Origin: Dicyema japonicum
Lineage: Eukaryota; Dicyemida; Rhombozoa; Dicyemidae
Length of the DNA: 64,000 nucleotides
Direction of reading: 5' to 3'
NCBI GenBank assembly: GCA_011109175.1
Contig: RDEW01000006.1
Span: 1,047,184 to 1,111,183 of the forward strand
A program made the translations under genes and the position numbers. This document shows positions 33,301-44,765 of this stretch, in pieces. A model generated the notes under the pieces. It was not told where the DNA came from. It made no database searches and saw only the letters and a list, made by a program, of their open reading frames with translations. The first letter of the stretch is position 1. The number at the start of each line of letters is the position of its first letter.

Positions 33301-35695
33301 AGCTGATATTGCCAAAACTGATTCATTCTAAGGTTCGGGAAAGTCTCTGAGTTGTACTGAGTTCGAATTTAGTTGACGACTAATTAATGGATGATTAAGG
33401 TTTCTATCATCAAATGCACTATAAGTGATCAAACCTATTTAAGAACAAATTGATTTTTTTCATGACATGGAAAATAAATCTCATCCCCAGCATTTCACAT
33501 TGTAGGAGATAATAGTATCTTACATTCTCTCCCCAGTACGTTCCGTTTTAGACTCGAGAGAGGATCACCGCGCCAAACTGAGGAATTGGTGTCAAGATCA
33601 CTTAGTTCTGGTTTTTAATATTCCATTATGGGCTGCAGGGGTTTAACAGCAATAGGAGTCATCTTCATGATCGCAAAGACAATGTTCTGAAAGAGCCTTC
33701 GTGGCATTTTAGACTCTCCTTTCCATACTTTAGCAAGTCACACTATCATCCAAATAAACTTTGATGTGTTGGACCGACTATTCCAGACGTCACAACGGAC
33801 ATCGACTAGATGGTCAATAGAGTCCCAATTCTACGATATTTCCTCCTTTTGAAATCTTCAGCAGTATTCGTTGTGGAACCATCGAACAACGAGGTAAATA
33901 GCGTGAGATTTCTTGGCATCTCTAGAGTCTTCTCATTCTACTAGACAAAAGGCGTTAACAATTTCAGCAAAATTGATGTTGTTTCCAATGAATATTTTCA
34001 GAATAGAATGATTGTTGACTTTTCACAAGACATGTACAAATCTGGAGTTTAAGGTCTGTGAGGCCTCTTAACCTCTTTGGATTCTGTAGGTGGTAAATGC
34101 AAATTTTATCAGGGCCTCTTGCTGATGACTTTTTTAGAATTTTTAATCAGATCACACTTCCATTATAGATCAAGCTTTTTCTCGTTGGCCTCTATTGCTC
34201 TTCCCACGGAATAAAGTGTGTCTACCGTGCTCCCTACAATGTTGGATGGGCAAAGGGGTCGATGAACGTGGCATCCCATACCAATGTTTCCGAATAATAA
34301 TCGATTATGTGTTTATATATATAATCTTCACATGACTTATTTCCCAACAAGTTTGTTACAGAGATGTGTCACAGAGGTGTTGCTTCTTTTCATAGTCCGT
34401 CTTTCTTTTATCAGGGCTAATCTCACGATGGGAAACAGCTTACATAAGAGTTTACTGAAATCTTTAAGCTGAGCGTCAGAAGAGTTTGTGCCGTTAGAAT
34501 ACTCAGGACTTTAGGTATATGGTTGGGGATTCTCACTTTCGTTCAAATGATGATAGAGCTGGGAAAGTATTCCCCGTGGACTATCACTGGACACTGGAGA
34601 AGAAGGCGGTTTTGGAACGGGTCGAATAATACAAAAGAATATCCAAGACTTCAGAATTTCCACAATTTTCTTACAATTTCACACTGCCAATGTGGATAAA
34701 ACAGGATCATTGGAGTATTTATTCTTTTGTACAAAAGAACACAATGGTGGTATTACAGATAAATCATGAGATTTCCTGATTATTTTTTTAAAGATTTGGT
34801 TAGACCAAAAAAGATACTGAGTTATTCCTTGGCCTAGTGAGGGTTTTAAAAGAACAAGACAGCCAGCTGTTAAATCTGAAGTAAATAGGATTGCCCAGGT
34901 TAATGCCAGCTATCTTAGAAAGCGCTCTGTGGAGTTGGTATCTCTCACCTACCAGCACAATGCATATTTTAATAATAAATATTATTTTATTTAACCAACA
35001 AGAAAATACAATGGCTGCACTTTTCTCCAGAATTGTTGAAGACTGGCCTTGTATAAGACACAGCAATTCTTCAGATCTTGGATAATTGTTTCCGTGTGAT
35101 CATTGAGAGGAAGATGATTCGACAACGTCGACGTCGATATTGTCCAAACACTCGAAAAAAACCATGTAATTGTTTCCTCCGTTTCTCCTGGAGCTCTTTT
35201 AATAAGGTTATTTTTTATCGTCGATTCTACGATTTGGTCATATTTATTATTTTATATTTAATGACTTGCAGAATCTCTGGTTCTCTCAACCCTAAGATCA
35301 CTGGATTTAAACAGATTGTCCCAGTTGACTAAGTGATCTTAGACCGACAAAAAGGAAGAAGAAACTGACAGACTTTTTTTGTATGCTCTTTTCGGCCACG
35401 AACTTTTTGGAATACAACTCGAGCATAAAAACTTAGAATTCCTCTCACATTTGATAATCACTTTTTCGATGAACATGTCAAAAATAAATTCCTAAATTTT
35501 CTTTTGTTTTCTAAAAGGGATTTTGGTATTATCTACTTTTAGCGAAAACTTCATTCTGTTAGTTTATTGTAACATTGTGACTAACTTCTCATTGCTAGCA
35601 GTTGACTTATGAACTACGTTACGACGGTATAAGTGTTGACTTGATGCGGCAACCTGAATGTCTTGATAAAGTGAGGCCAAAACAATTTTATCTCA
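33301..35695. other. 2.4-kb stretch with no gene recognised
   Basis: Short frames only. The plus frame 35,078-35,332 has a basic run (RKMIRQRRRRYCPNTRKKPC) that could come from a transposase or other repeat, but no family can be named. The rest shows no domain, tRNA or intron-supported exon chain. Confidence 0.35.
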
Positions 35696-35699
35696 ATAA

Positions 35700-35995
35700 G
35701 TTATCTGTATGTCGTTTTCTGAGATAGAAAAATTGGCTGTGAATAGGCTGACCAGTGAAAAGGATAATATCTGAAGGCCCACATTTGGAAAAAATCGTGA
35801 TGAGAATTTCCAAAACTAACACATCTTCTCAGATCACTAAGAAAATTAGCAAGATAGAGTTTATGATTTCCGTGAATTTCCGGTTGGTGTATTTTCCAAA
35901 TTAAGTTTTTCTTAGGAACGGAGTCAACGCTCAATGGATATCCATATGTCTGTTGTATTTGAGAATTCAGTGCAGTAACCACTATGCCACCCGGC
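35700..35995 (-). repeat. tRNA-derived SINE head, Gly/Val-like A box
   Basis: On the minus strand from 35,995: ATAGCCGGGTGGCATAGTGG then TTACTGCAC is a typical A-box region, and GCGTTGACTCCG (~35,925) looks like a B box lacking one base. This spacing is normal for a tRNA, so it is probably a SINE head or a tRNA pseudogene. The rest of the interval has no other recognised feature. Confidence 0.5.
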
Positions 35996-36000
35996 TATCA

Positions 36001-36730
36001 ACTCATGTAAATGGAAAAATATATCCTTCATCTTTTAATTGGGTAATACGAAATCGTGTAACTGGTATAAAAAACGAGTTCGTTCTTTTGAGGAATGTTA
36101 TGTATTTGGCGCAGTAAACTATTGTTTTATGTATTTAGGTGGCCACACTCGAGTCGCATTTTGCAATAAAACACAACAAACTTATATCTATGAGCGTACT
36201 AAACATTAGTGATTATGTAAATTATCTTAGATCCCTCTCAAAAGTTTTGATTATGTACAAAAAATGGAGGAATCAATTCTGAAAAACCATATTCATATAC
36301 AGCAAAGTAGTCTTTTTTACAAATAATCTTAAAGGGTGCTAAATGCAAATATGTTGGTCAACCAGATATTAAATTTAACTTGACAAGTTATAAATTACTC
36401 AAAAGAGGTGATGAAAAAATGCTTTTGTATGTTTTCATAAAAATTGGCCCTGTTAGTGTTATAATAGATCATTTTGACATTACCTATCATAATTATAATA
36501 AAGGTATTGTAAATAAAACGTTTTAAAAATATATCATCTCAAATATTATTTCAATTTGTGGATAAGCCCTCTAGTTTCTGTGTCGGTTATGGAATTTATA
36601 AAGGAAAAGTATTGGCCATAAAAAATGTATATGGCCAAAACTGGGTATAAACGGATACATGAAATTGGCACGTGAGATGAATAACCGTGGATTTCCTCTC
36701 TATGGCATTTATCCTATAATGGAATAACTT
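36001..36730 (+). pseudogene. cathepsin-like pseudogene, copy B
   Basis: Strong nucleotide similarity to copy A (17.67-18.13 kb), starting abruptly at the end of the tRNA-like repeat. It reads YPSSFNWVIRNRVTGI, FEECYVFGAVNYC (active-site block with the Cys kept), KTQQTYIYERT, then GPVSVIIDHFDITYHNYNKG (~36,445) and the C-terminal part NVYGQNW...NGYMKLAREMNNRG...YPIME. Frame breaks near 36,090, 36,200 and 36,620. The Asn of the KNSWG-like motif is present. As in copy A, the oxyanion Gln and the Trp after the catalytic Cys are absent. Confidence 0.72.
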
Positions 36731-36879
36731 GATTGTTTAATTAAATAATATTTGTTTTTATGGTTAATACATTATTGGGTTCTTTTCGTCTTCGAATCGT
36801 AGTGCATATTTTTTAAATTTTTTAACAACATTTTTATTAAAGACCAGACTTTCTAAAGTGTGCAATTCGTATGACTTTC

Positions 36880-37110
36880 GACTTTTCCATGGAGAGACTT
36901 AAGACACGGGATTTACAACACCAGAAAATTTTGGGAAATAGGCCTGATTTTCCTAGTTCGAATCTCGCTACTGTCCTTCCGACTGAAGGTTTTACGTATC
37001 TACGACTCTTCTGGGAACGAAAAGTGACGCAATCAATCCAGTTCTGATACCTCATTGCAGAACTGGATTGTTTATAAAGACTCAACGTGACCAAAAATAT
37101 TAAGAACCTA
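36880..37110 (+). repeat. SINE with tRNA-like B box (head of the 1.5/7.1-kb family)
   Basis: TAGTTCGAATCTCGCTACTG (~36,955) is a B-box sequence followed by GAAGGTTTTACGTATCTACG and GCAGAACTGGATTG, colinear with the head and body of the copies at 1.54 and 7.14-7.40 kb. The 3' tail is missing or diverged. Confidence 0.55.
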
Positions 37111-37149
37111 CTGTTGACTTGGCCTTTGATTGATTGCATAACTGTTCTT

Positions 37150-37600
37150 TTCCAATGAATAGTATATCCTGACTAAGTACTGAAAATTTGTATAATTACG
37201 TACAAAAATGGTGGAATTAATTCTGAAAAACAATATCCATATAAAGCAAAAGCAATTTTTCTAAAAATAATTTTATCGGAGGGTAAATTCAAATATGCAG
37301 GAAAAAATCCTTATGCATGTTCTTATAAAATTTGACCTTTCAAAATTGTTATGGAGGTAAATTTAAGTGAAACTTTTAGGAATATATCATGTCAAAAATT
37401 GTTTAGATTTTAAATATAACCATCAAGTTTCTGTTGTCAGTTATCGAATTTCTAAAAGAGACAAGTATTGGCTAATAAAAAATGTATGGGGCAACTTATG
37501 GGGATATTTGGATACATTAAAATGTCACGGGAGATGAATAACTGTGGATTTCCTTTGGATCCCATTTATCCTATAATTGACTGGTTTTATGGTGGTTTAT
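37150..37600 (+). pseudogene. cathepsin-like pseudogene, copy C (3' part)
   Basis: Starts with a stretch like copy B (ATGGTGGAATTAATTCTGAA, ~37,208) and ends with the C1A C-terminus: KYWLIKNVWGN (~37,465), FGYIKMSREMNNCGFPLDPI (~37,505) and YPIID. The KN.WG motif keeps its Asn. The middle is broken by stops. It lies 40 bp from the SINE and directly before a 2A LINE. Confidence 0.6.
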
Positions 37601-38395
37601 TATTGTCCTATGTCATAGCGTTCGGACTTTATGTGACTCGCCTACGTGATGGCTTCGCTCACTTGAAATGGTGAAAAAGAATCGCAAAGTCCCTATCCCG
37701 CAACCATGGTTCGCGGATGGTGTCTAATCCTACTCCTTTCCTGTGGAGATGTCGAGGAAAATCCTGGACCATATCTAGTCATATTACAAATTAACATCAA
37801 TGGTATCCTAACAAAATTGATTTTTAAAAAGAACTCTCCCTATTACACAGTGATTGGGAATCCAAGTCTTCGTTCATAATTTCTAAAAACTTATGAAAAT
37901 GTTTAGTTCTAAACCATTTGACAAACTTTTTAAAACGTAACGAGAAACCGATCGGACGGAATTACAATCTTTCTTTTCGAAGAGGTTCACGTTCAGGACT
38001 GTCGGGTTGAGACAACTGGAGAATAAGCGGAGATTTCTAAACTCAAAAGCTATGTCATAAATGAGACCCCTTGGCTTCTTTCCGTTGCCATCTTGGAAGG
38101 GAGCGTTACGTCATTCATGTCGGAAGGGACCATTCGACTAATTATTTAAAACTTAAAAATTAGTTTGGTCACTACATGGATTTAAGTTCGTATCTCTACA
38201 GAATCGGACAATCGTCCTCTCCACTTTGCCCATCATTCATTCTCCAGAAGACTATCTCTTGTCCGGGTCCACCTCCTAGTTTTGCACAGAACCAAATACA
38301 CCTATTTCTGAGACGTTCACTCTTGGGTGTGACGTTCTTGTTAGCCATCGGTTTCTTTCACTCAAAGAGACATGGAGTAAATAAATAAAAAATAG
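37600..38395 (+). mobile_element. 2A-bearing LINE with intact 2A motif and internal deletion
   Basis: The ATG at 37,706 opens a 22-codon leader MVRGWCLILLLSCGDVEENP ending GP (the 2A motif CGDVEENPGP is at 37,742-37,771). It is followed in frame by LVILQINING, the first strand of the LINE endonuclease domain. The frame breaks after ~25 more codons. At ~38,175 the sequence reads HLSSYLYRIGQSSSPLCPS-like, the C-terminus of jockey-type LINEs, and ends with a TCTTTCACTCAAAGAGACAT tail and TAAATAAATAAA. The RT is deleted. A short hydrophobic segment (CLILLLS) immediately precedes the 2A motif. Confidence 0.85.
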
Positions 38396-38584
38396 CTGAA
38401 AAATTAAAAATAACAAAATACTTATGAAAAAGGTAAATTTTAATAGTATTGATAAAATTGTCTTTTTCACACAGCATGAACTGGCTGGAATATGAGAAAA
38501 ACAAGAAAAAACAGACAAATGAATCAAAAAATTTGGATAATAATTCAATTATTTTATATTGTCATAGAAACGACTGATCTTTAA

Positions 38585-40583
38585 ATGGTAAAGAGTTTAT
38601 TTATCACTTATTTTGAGTAGTTTTCCAAATTTAAATTTTCTTCAAATAAATCAAAACAAGTCCAGTCCTCACATATTCCCCAACTTGAGGACTATATCAC
38701 CCAAAGAGACTACACAGGGGCTATTACCATTCTAGAAGTCATTTTTGTTATTAATAAGCAGAATCGAGAACACTATATGACAGATCCCTATATCCAGTCA
38801 TGGATAGGATACTGTTTATTTCATGGTGGTGACTTTGAGGGTGCTGCCAAAGTGGGGACTTTATTCTTACATGTCTAGGTGTATGGAAAATTATGTGAAA
38901 ACAATCCAAAGTATAAGAATGGGTGGATCAACCTGGCCTGTTGTTATTACCACCTCCAAATGTATGACGAATGTGCTGATGCTGTCAAAAAATGTTAGTT
39001 TTCTAGGTTATTTTAGCTGAGAAAAGTGAATTGAAACAACGAATTCAGTTCCATTTGACGATCAGAAATGGATTGGGCGTATCAAAGGACTTGGTTTCCA
39101 AATTGGGGACTGATACGACCAGTCAAATGTCCATGGCAGCCGTTTATTTCGCAGAAGGACGTTTTCAGGAAGCAATCGACATCTACAAGAGAATTCTAGA
39201 GCAGAAACCGTAAACTTATCTATTAATTTTAAGAGAATTAATTGCCCTGAATGCTTACATAGCCCTATGTTATTACAAAATGGATTACCAGGATGTCTCT
39301 CAGGTAGGTTTTATTACATATTTGAGGAACGTCTCGTCCTTTATTTGCAACAATACCCTAAAAGCTTTCTAGCACTGAATTTGAGAGCTGCTAACCGATA
39401 CAAAATGTACGGAGTCCTTGATCCCTCAGAAATAGAGCTTATAAGCTTACAGGAGTTGATATCTGACTATAAAACACACAGTCAAGATCTTATTAAGCAT
39501 AACATTGTTTGTGTAGACTTTATATGTTCAGGTTGTCTTCAATAATGGGGAAAATGCTGTGAAAGTCCTTCCCGGAATGATCGATTCAGTCAATGAGGCC
39601 AAACTCAATTTAGCAATCCATTATCTTAAAAATGGTTTGGTTACATGATTTATTCAGATAACATATCCCCCGCAGCCAAACTGACTGAATACATTCGGGG
39701 TACTAGTGCCACAGAATTGGTTCTTAAGGCAGTTGTTGGGGCATATATTGGACAGGATAACAATTCAGTATTAATTATTTATATCTGAGAATGAACAACT
39801 TAAAATTGCCCATGATAATTTTCTTTCGGTTGGAGATTCCGTCACGGATTGCGGTAGTTTAATAGTAAACAGAGATTAGATACAATACTTGGACGACAGT
39901 GCATGGCTTCAGCCAATTTTCTAAAGAAACAGTTTTCTGATACGATATTATACCTCAACTCAATCAAGGTATGAGGTTATTGGCTATTTAGACATATTTT
40001 GCCAATGACGACATCTTCAATTTTAACATGGGACAAGCAAAGGGGATGACAGAGGCATTCAGAGAAGCTGAGGAGGTTTTCCTCAAATTCATTTCAGGCT
40101 TTTAAGAAAATTCAAGATAAGAAGCTAAAATCAAGTTATATCTACAAACTATGGCTGGCCTACATATGTTGTCATATATGTTCTATTAAGACATACACAA
40201 CGGGAGTGCTAGTCTTGCTTGGGATATTTACCTAAAAACGGAGGCAATCGATCAGTCAATAACAGTACTTCAGTTAATAGCAAACGAATGTCTTAGAGTA
40301 ATGAATATATATGACCATTCTAGTTGGGAATTTATTACTACTCAGCCAAAGCTTTCCATTTACTAGAACGAATGAACTCCAATGAGGAATATTGGGAGGG
40401 AAAACGGAGTGCCTGCTTGGGTTTATTTCACATGGTCGTCACCAAAAATCAACCAATGTGAGTCTCTAGTTCTGTAATACTAGTGAACTACTAAGGGATC
40501 TAGAAGAGATTTTGCACGAAAGTCTTGATCCTCAGGCAGAGTACATTTGTCGAGTTATTACAAAATGGAGACAGGAAAATTAA
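38585..40583 (+). CDS. IFT56: Intraflagellar transport protein 56 (TTC26/IFT56)
   Basis: A TPR-repeat subunit of the IFT-B complex, needed to carry motility-related cargo into cilia. Fifteen GT..AG introns of 20-33 nt yield an in-frame 544-residue protein, against ~554 in vertebrates, aligning along its whole length. Landmarks: [20 protein letters not shown] (38,670), [20 protein letters not shown] (38,910), [20 protein letters not shown] (39,150), [20 protein letters not shown] (39,245), [15 protein letters not shown] (39,350), [18 protein letters not shown] (39,890), [19 protein letters not shown] (40,000), [20 protein letters not shown] (40,210), [14 protein letters not shown] (40,335), [18 protein letters not shown] (40,380) and ITKWRQEN (40,560). 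The 40,171-40,190 intron is only 20 nt. The start needs a 33-nt first intron right after the ATG. The La gene starts 47 bp downstream. Confidence 0.94.
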
Positions 40584-40630
40584 TTAATTAAATTAATATA
40601 AATAAATAATTTAAAATACACACGTGTTTT

Positions 40631-41782
40631 ATGAATCAACAAGTGTTACGTCAACTAGAATATTATTTTGGTGACAGAAATCTCTATAGAGATAAGTTTC
40701 TCAGCCAACAGATTGATAGCAACGTCGATGGCTGTATGGAGTTGTCATAAACACAAGGGGTACCAATTTCTGTCCTACTTACCTTCAATCGACTTAAGGC
40801 CATTACTGAAGACCCTGCTGTAATATGTGAAGCTATTAAAGGATCCACTTTGATTGAGGTATTACTTGTTTGTTATTGCAGGCTGATGAGTCTGCAGTCA
40901 ACATTCGGAGACTCCCAAGCAGGCCCTTACCTACACTAAGCAAGGAAAGTGTGCTTGAAGAGAGGGCAAGAACTATACACATAGTTGACCGTCTTGTTTA
41001 TTTATAGTCTGGATTCCCTATTGACACTACAATGGACTCTTTATTGAAGTTCTCAGAGTCGTTGGGAACCGTCCTGGATGTTAGGATGTCGAGGACCAAG
41101 AAGAAGTTCAGTGGATGTGTGTTCTGTGTACTAAAGGAGGTCGAAGACGCGGTGAATTTGGCCCAACGAAGTGATCTGTCATATGGTGACGTTCCTCTTA
41201 CGTGTTGCATGCTGAGTGAGCATTATAACATCCAAGAAAAAACTAAAAAGTTAATTCCTTTAAATTATAGAAGGGATCTTGAGATAAAATCCAAAGAAGC
41301 TCAATTAGAGGAATCAAAGATTGGATCTGTTCTGTTGCGTGCAGAGAACTTGCCAGCTGAGGCAGGAATCAAGGAAATCAGAGCTTTCTTCAACTTTCAC
41401 GTACCAACAGTGTTTGTAGATCGACTCGAGTCCACAACCGTTAACCCACTTGTCATAATCCGCAGGGAATTGTTAGAATTACAAGCGATCAGTCCCCGGA
41501 GTCCGTTCGAGAGCAGATTATGTGTGCTGTGGACAACAACCTGGTCATGGATGACTGCTCTATTTCGTTGAGCACTCCAAGCGGTATGTGAGTGAATTAT
41601 TTGAAGATGAGGAGATAGAGAACTTTTGGAACAAGTATATGAGTGTGATTGGGGGGACCAACGGAAAACAAAAGACAAAGAAAGGCAAAAAACAAATAAA
41701 CCCAAATAAACGTAAAATATTTACGGATGATGACTTACCTGATTCAAAAGTACAGAAAATAGAAGAAAATGAAGTTAATTAA
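40631..41782 (+). CDS. SSB: Lupus La protein homolog
   Basis: Binds the 3' oligo-U of nascent RNA polymerase III transcripts and acts in tRNA maturation in the nucleus. It starts at the first ATG (40,631). Introns of 24, 23, 24, 26 and 23 nt produce: the La motif (LEYYFGDRNLYRDKFLSQQI ... DGWVPISVLLTFNRL; the first intron restores the conserved W), the linker IRRLPSRPLPTLS, RRM1 (GFPIDTTMDSLLKFSESLGT ... FSGCVFCVLK), and the C-terminal xRRM (IGSVLLRAENLPAEAGIKEI ... IVRITSDQSPESV), then a basic tail (KQKTKKGKKQINPNKRK). Without splicing, a stop interrupts the La motif at 40,748. It is 47 bp from IFT56 and ~110 bp from EI24, all on the plus strand. Confidence 0.93.
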
Positions 41783-41822
41783 TTATTCATTATTTAATTG
41801 AATTTTCATTTTAATGCGAATT

Positions 41823-41906
41823 TCGCAAGTGCTATGTATTTTCGACCTTAATCTCGTATTGTGGAGTCGCAAGCTGCTATGTATTTTCGACCTTAATCTC
41901 GTATTT
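41823..41906. repeat. Imperfect 43-44-bp tandem duplication
   Basis: TCGCAAG(C)TGCTATGTATT and then TTCGACCTTAATCTCGTATT occur twice in a row (41,823-41,865 and 41,866-41,906) between La and EI24. The second unit runs into the first EI24 exon. Confidence 0.8.
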
Positions 41907-42990
41907 CCTCAACTCGTGGATCCTTTTCCTTAAAGGTTAGTAATTTGTTGATATCCTACAGGACTGACTGACTCCATCGTCGGTTTCTGTCAATCCGTGG
42001 AGAAGTTGTTCACATTTGAGGGGGATGTCTGCGTCTCTGGGTTATGTGAGTTTTAATTCCTAGAACCACCACTCTCCGTTGCACGTGCCTCAAGCTAATA
42101 GTCCTCAACTGTTTATTGTTTATAGTAATGATGGTTTAATTGCAGCCAATAATGTTTGTTGTACACACTATCATTGAATTCCTTGTTCGCAGTGTAATCT
42201 CCATTTTGTTGCAGTCCTGGCTGTTTATATTCGACCTACAGGAGATCTTGATTTACAAATCCCTCATAGAAAAGACTGTCCTCTTTATTTTTGAAGGGAT
42301 TGTATTCTCAGTCCTATATGTGGTCACCACATTTATTACATGCCATTGGATTAATGTTGGATGTTGTTTTAATTGTAGAAAGTCAATTTTGTCTCACAGT
42401 CCCCCATAAAGAGATCTCTTCCTTCGACGAGTGTTATGAGCACATTTAGTGACAATATTGTCTGCTTTGTGGCTCAAACTGTGTTTATAATACAGGTGGG
42501 TGTAACATTGTATTATAGATCCAAATTCTTGCATTGGTCCCTCACTTTGTGTTCCGTACAATATCAGTCCTTAAATTGGCAATCCTCTACTCCTTTTACG
42601 CATTCGACTACCGCTGGGTCGACATTGGTGAGTTTAATACTAACCTCAGGATTGTCAATAAACAGACGGGTCTTCATCCTTGAGACTCAGTGGCAGTACT
42701 TTGCGGGGTTTGGACTCCCACTGGCCTTTACGCAATATTTACAGACTTATTTTCTAAGGTACCCAATCATCACATTCTTAGAATGGGATTTTTCTACTCT
42801 TTTTTTCATTTTTTTGTGATGAGTGCTAATCTATCCAAGTTTATTCCCAGTCTAAACTCAGAAAGGTTCGGTTTTGGTCATTTCTAGTTCAAGAGTGAGA
42901 CTCCCCATAATGTGGCCCGCTTTCAGGATATCAAATTATATTGTACAAGTCCTAGTGAGCACCTGCAACAAAAGACTCAGTCGAAAATAA
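41896..42990 (+). CDS. EI24: EI24 (etoposide-induced 2.4) homolog, ER membrane protein
   Basis: A multi-pass ER protein linked to autophagy in animals. Introns of 26, 23, 21, 23, 23, 22, 23 and 22 nt connect plus-strand exons: KGLTDSIVGFCQSVEKLF (like the family's N-terminal motif), several hydrophobic segments (LFIFDLQEILIYKSLIEKTV; FEGIVFSVLYVVTTFITCHW), FVSQSPIKRSLPSTSV, FVAQTVFIIQ, then the most conserved part LAILYSFYAFDYRWVDIGLS ... TQWQYFAGFGLPLAF ... FFVMSANLSKF, and the tail to 42,990. The 21-nt intron is at 42,125-42,145. The start codon was not found: no in-frame ATG lies directly before KGLTDS, so a short first exon may be missing. Call based on the YSFYAFDYRW and FGFGLPLAF-like blocks. 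Confidence 0.85.
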
Positions 42991-43084
42991 ATGATTTTAT
43001 TTTTTTAATTTTGTATTTTACCAATATTATTTAATCAACACAAAATAGTTATAAATTTGATTTTTCATTAATTTTTTGAGTGGA

Positions 43085-43440
43085 CGTCGGTGTAGAGTAC
43101 ATCGTGGAAACCGATGTTCTGTGTCGGGACTATTACCGAATGGGGCTACACAGGCATCTCCTATCATATTCAATCTTATGGATGAGTGATCTACCATAGT
43201 GAAAACCAAATCCTGATTTTCTATGCAGATGCCATTGTGGACCCATCTTTATCACCCTCGATGGAAATAAAATCCGAAAAAGACCCAGAAAATCTTAGTG
43301 TATTTAACACATGTCGAGAATGTGCTAGCAACTTGCGTAAGAAGCTTAACATTTCCAAGGCTCTTTTGTGGACCTTTAAAGGTCTCAATGGACTAGATGT
43401 TCTCTACAGACAATGGGAACAAATCTTGCTGTTACAAACT
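43085..43440 (+). mobile_element. LINE RT fragment
   Basis: Plus strand: LLPNGATQASPIIFNLMDE (decayed 'NGVPQGSP..P.LFNLYM.D', 43,125-43,185) followed by QILIFYADAIVD (decayed YADD box, 43,207) and a tail ECASNLRKKLNISKALLWTF. Consistent with one LINE copy losing its frame. Confidence 0.5.
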
Positions 43441-43640
43441 TAAAAAATTATGATGTTTAATTCTTTATCAAAGAATATCGAACCCATAACCTTTGAAGAA
43501 ATAGTCAATGCGTCTAGATTGTGGTAAAAACCTGTCAAATGGGACCCCCGTCTTATAAGAAAATGTGTCTTAACGCATTCTGAACACCGGGAAAAAGTGG
43601 GAATATTGTTGAAGGAGGCCGGGTTCATCCATATAATTTT
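43440..43640 (+). other. coding-like stretch, unassigned
   Basis: One frame, with a single stop, reads NIEPITFEEIVNASRLW then KPVKWDPRLIRKCVLTHSEH and GILLKEAGFIHI. No family recognised. It may be the end of the adjacent LINE or an exon of an unknown gene. Confidence 0.3.
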
Positions 43641-44760
43641 TGGTAACTGAATAAAACATTTTTAATTAGATGGTTTAACTCCTTTCTTTGTTTTTGTGGT
43701 TAAATAAGTCTCTTATTCGAGCGACCGACCGCATCACATTTAATAGGAGCTGGTCTCTTACATGTTAGTGAGGCATGGGTTACTTAAATAAGTTTCTCAT
43801 TTATTTATCCCTGATCCTTCAAGTGAAGGAAGCCGAAAGAACCAAAAACTTACGATCCCAGAGATCAATCAGATGTACAAAGTTCGTCAAGGAATTGAAG
43901 TCCCTCGGTCAGTCTCTCATGAGAGGGCAATAGTCTCCGAAATCACTATAGATGTATAAGTTTTAATACCTAATCCCTACTGTCTCGAGTATTCCTTGTA
44001 TGAGTTACATAATGTTAGACTGATTATTGCTCTAACGATTACAGCAATATTGTTTGAGGAAATATTACTTATTGAGAGGAAAATCAACCCATTTAGTTTT
44101 GAGGACAAAAGGCATGAGAAAAGTCGATAGAACGTGTGATGAGATGAAGATTATCTGAGAATGAAAATTGATGGATTTCATACATCAAGGTCATTCGTAA
44201 GCTATATTACCACAAAACCACTAAAATGTCTTTAAAATGTCGAAAAAATAAATTCCACTGCTCATCCAATGAATTAGTCATCTATTCCCGAGTAAATTGT
44301 GTGTGAAAGTGAGTAGATATGCCTAAGCATCATAACCAATGATTTACTTGTAAAAATCTATTCGACCATATTTACTGTTTCTAAAGACCCGAAAGAGATC
44401 ACTTGATATGCCAATGGATGATAAATGGAAAAGTTAATTTGGTTTCTTATCCACGTGAAATAAACAAATAATTATCATAAAATGTCCAATTTGACGTGAA
44501 ATGACATAAAATTATGATAACAAATACAGTTTTACAAGTAATTTTATAAATTGGAAATATGTGAGGCCATTTAATGGCAAGTCTGCTGCCCCCAAGTATA
44601 AATAAAAGGCATAGAAAATAAGTCATTGAATTTGAATAATTCCCGACCTTTGAACAGATGAGGTCTGTTCGTCATAACATTTAGTTTGTTTACTACATAA
44701 TGAGGCTAATCAGAGAATAAAGTCACAAATAATATTAAAGCTAAAATATAGAAAATTAGT
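43641..44760. other. repeat remnants, no gene recognised
   Basis: 43,727-43,795 repeats 17,150-17,215. 43,793-43,850 holds an inverted relative of the 2A-LINE 3' tail (TCCTTCAAGTGAAGGAAGCC). The rest (to 44,760) is AT-rich with no coding signal. Confidence 0.45.
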
Positions 44761-44765
44761 CCATC

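Noticed and set aside
35078-35332. Arg-rich ORF as an IS/ISXO2-like transposase
   Set aside because: The basic run is suggestive, but no catalytic motif or terminal repeat could be found.
37742-37771. 2A motif as evidence of an integrated picorna-like virus
   Set aside because: No capsid, helicase, protease or viral polymerase sequence is near; the frame continues into a LINE endonuclease and the copy ends with a LINE tail.
40735-40765. Premature stop in the La motif
   Set aside because: The stop lies in a 24-nt intron; splicing restores the conserved DGWVP segment.
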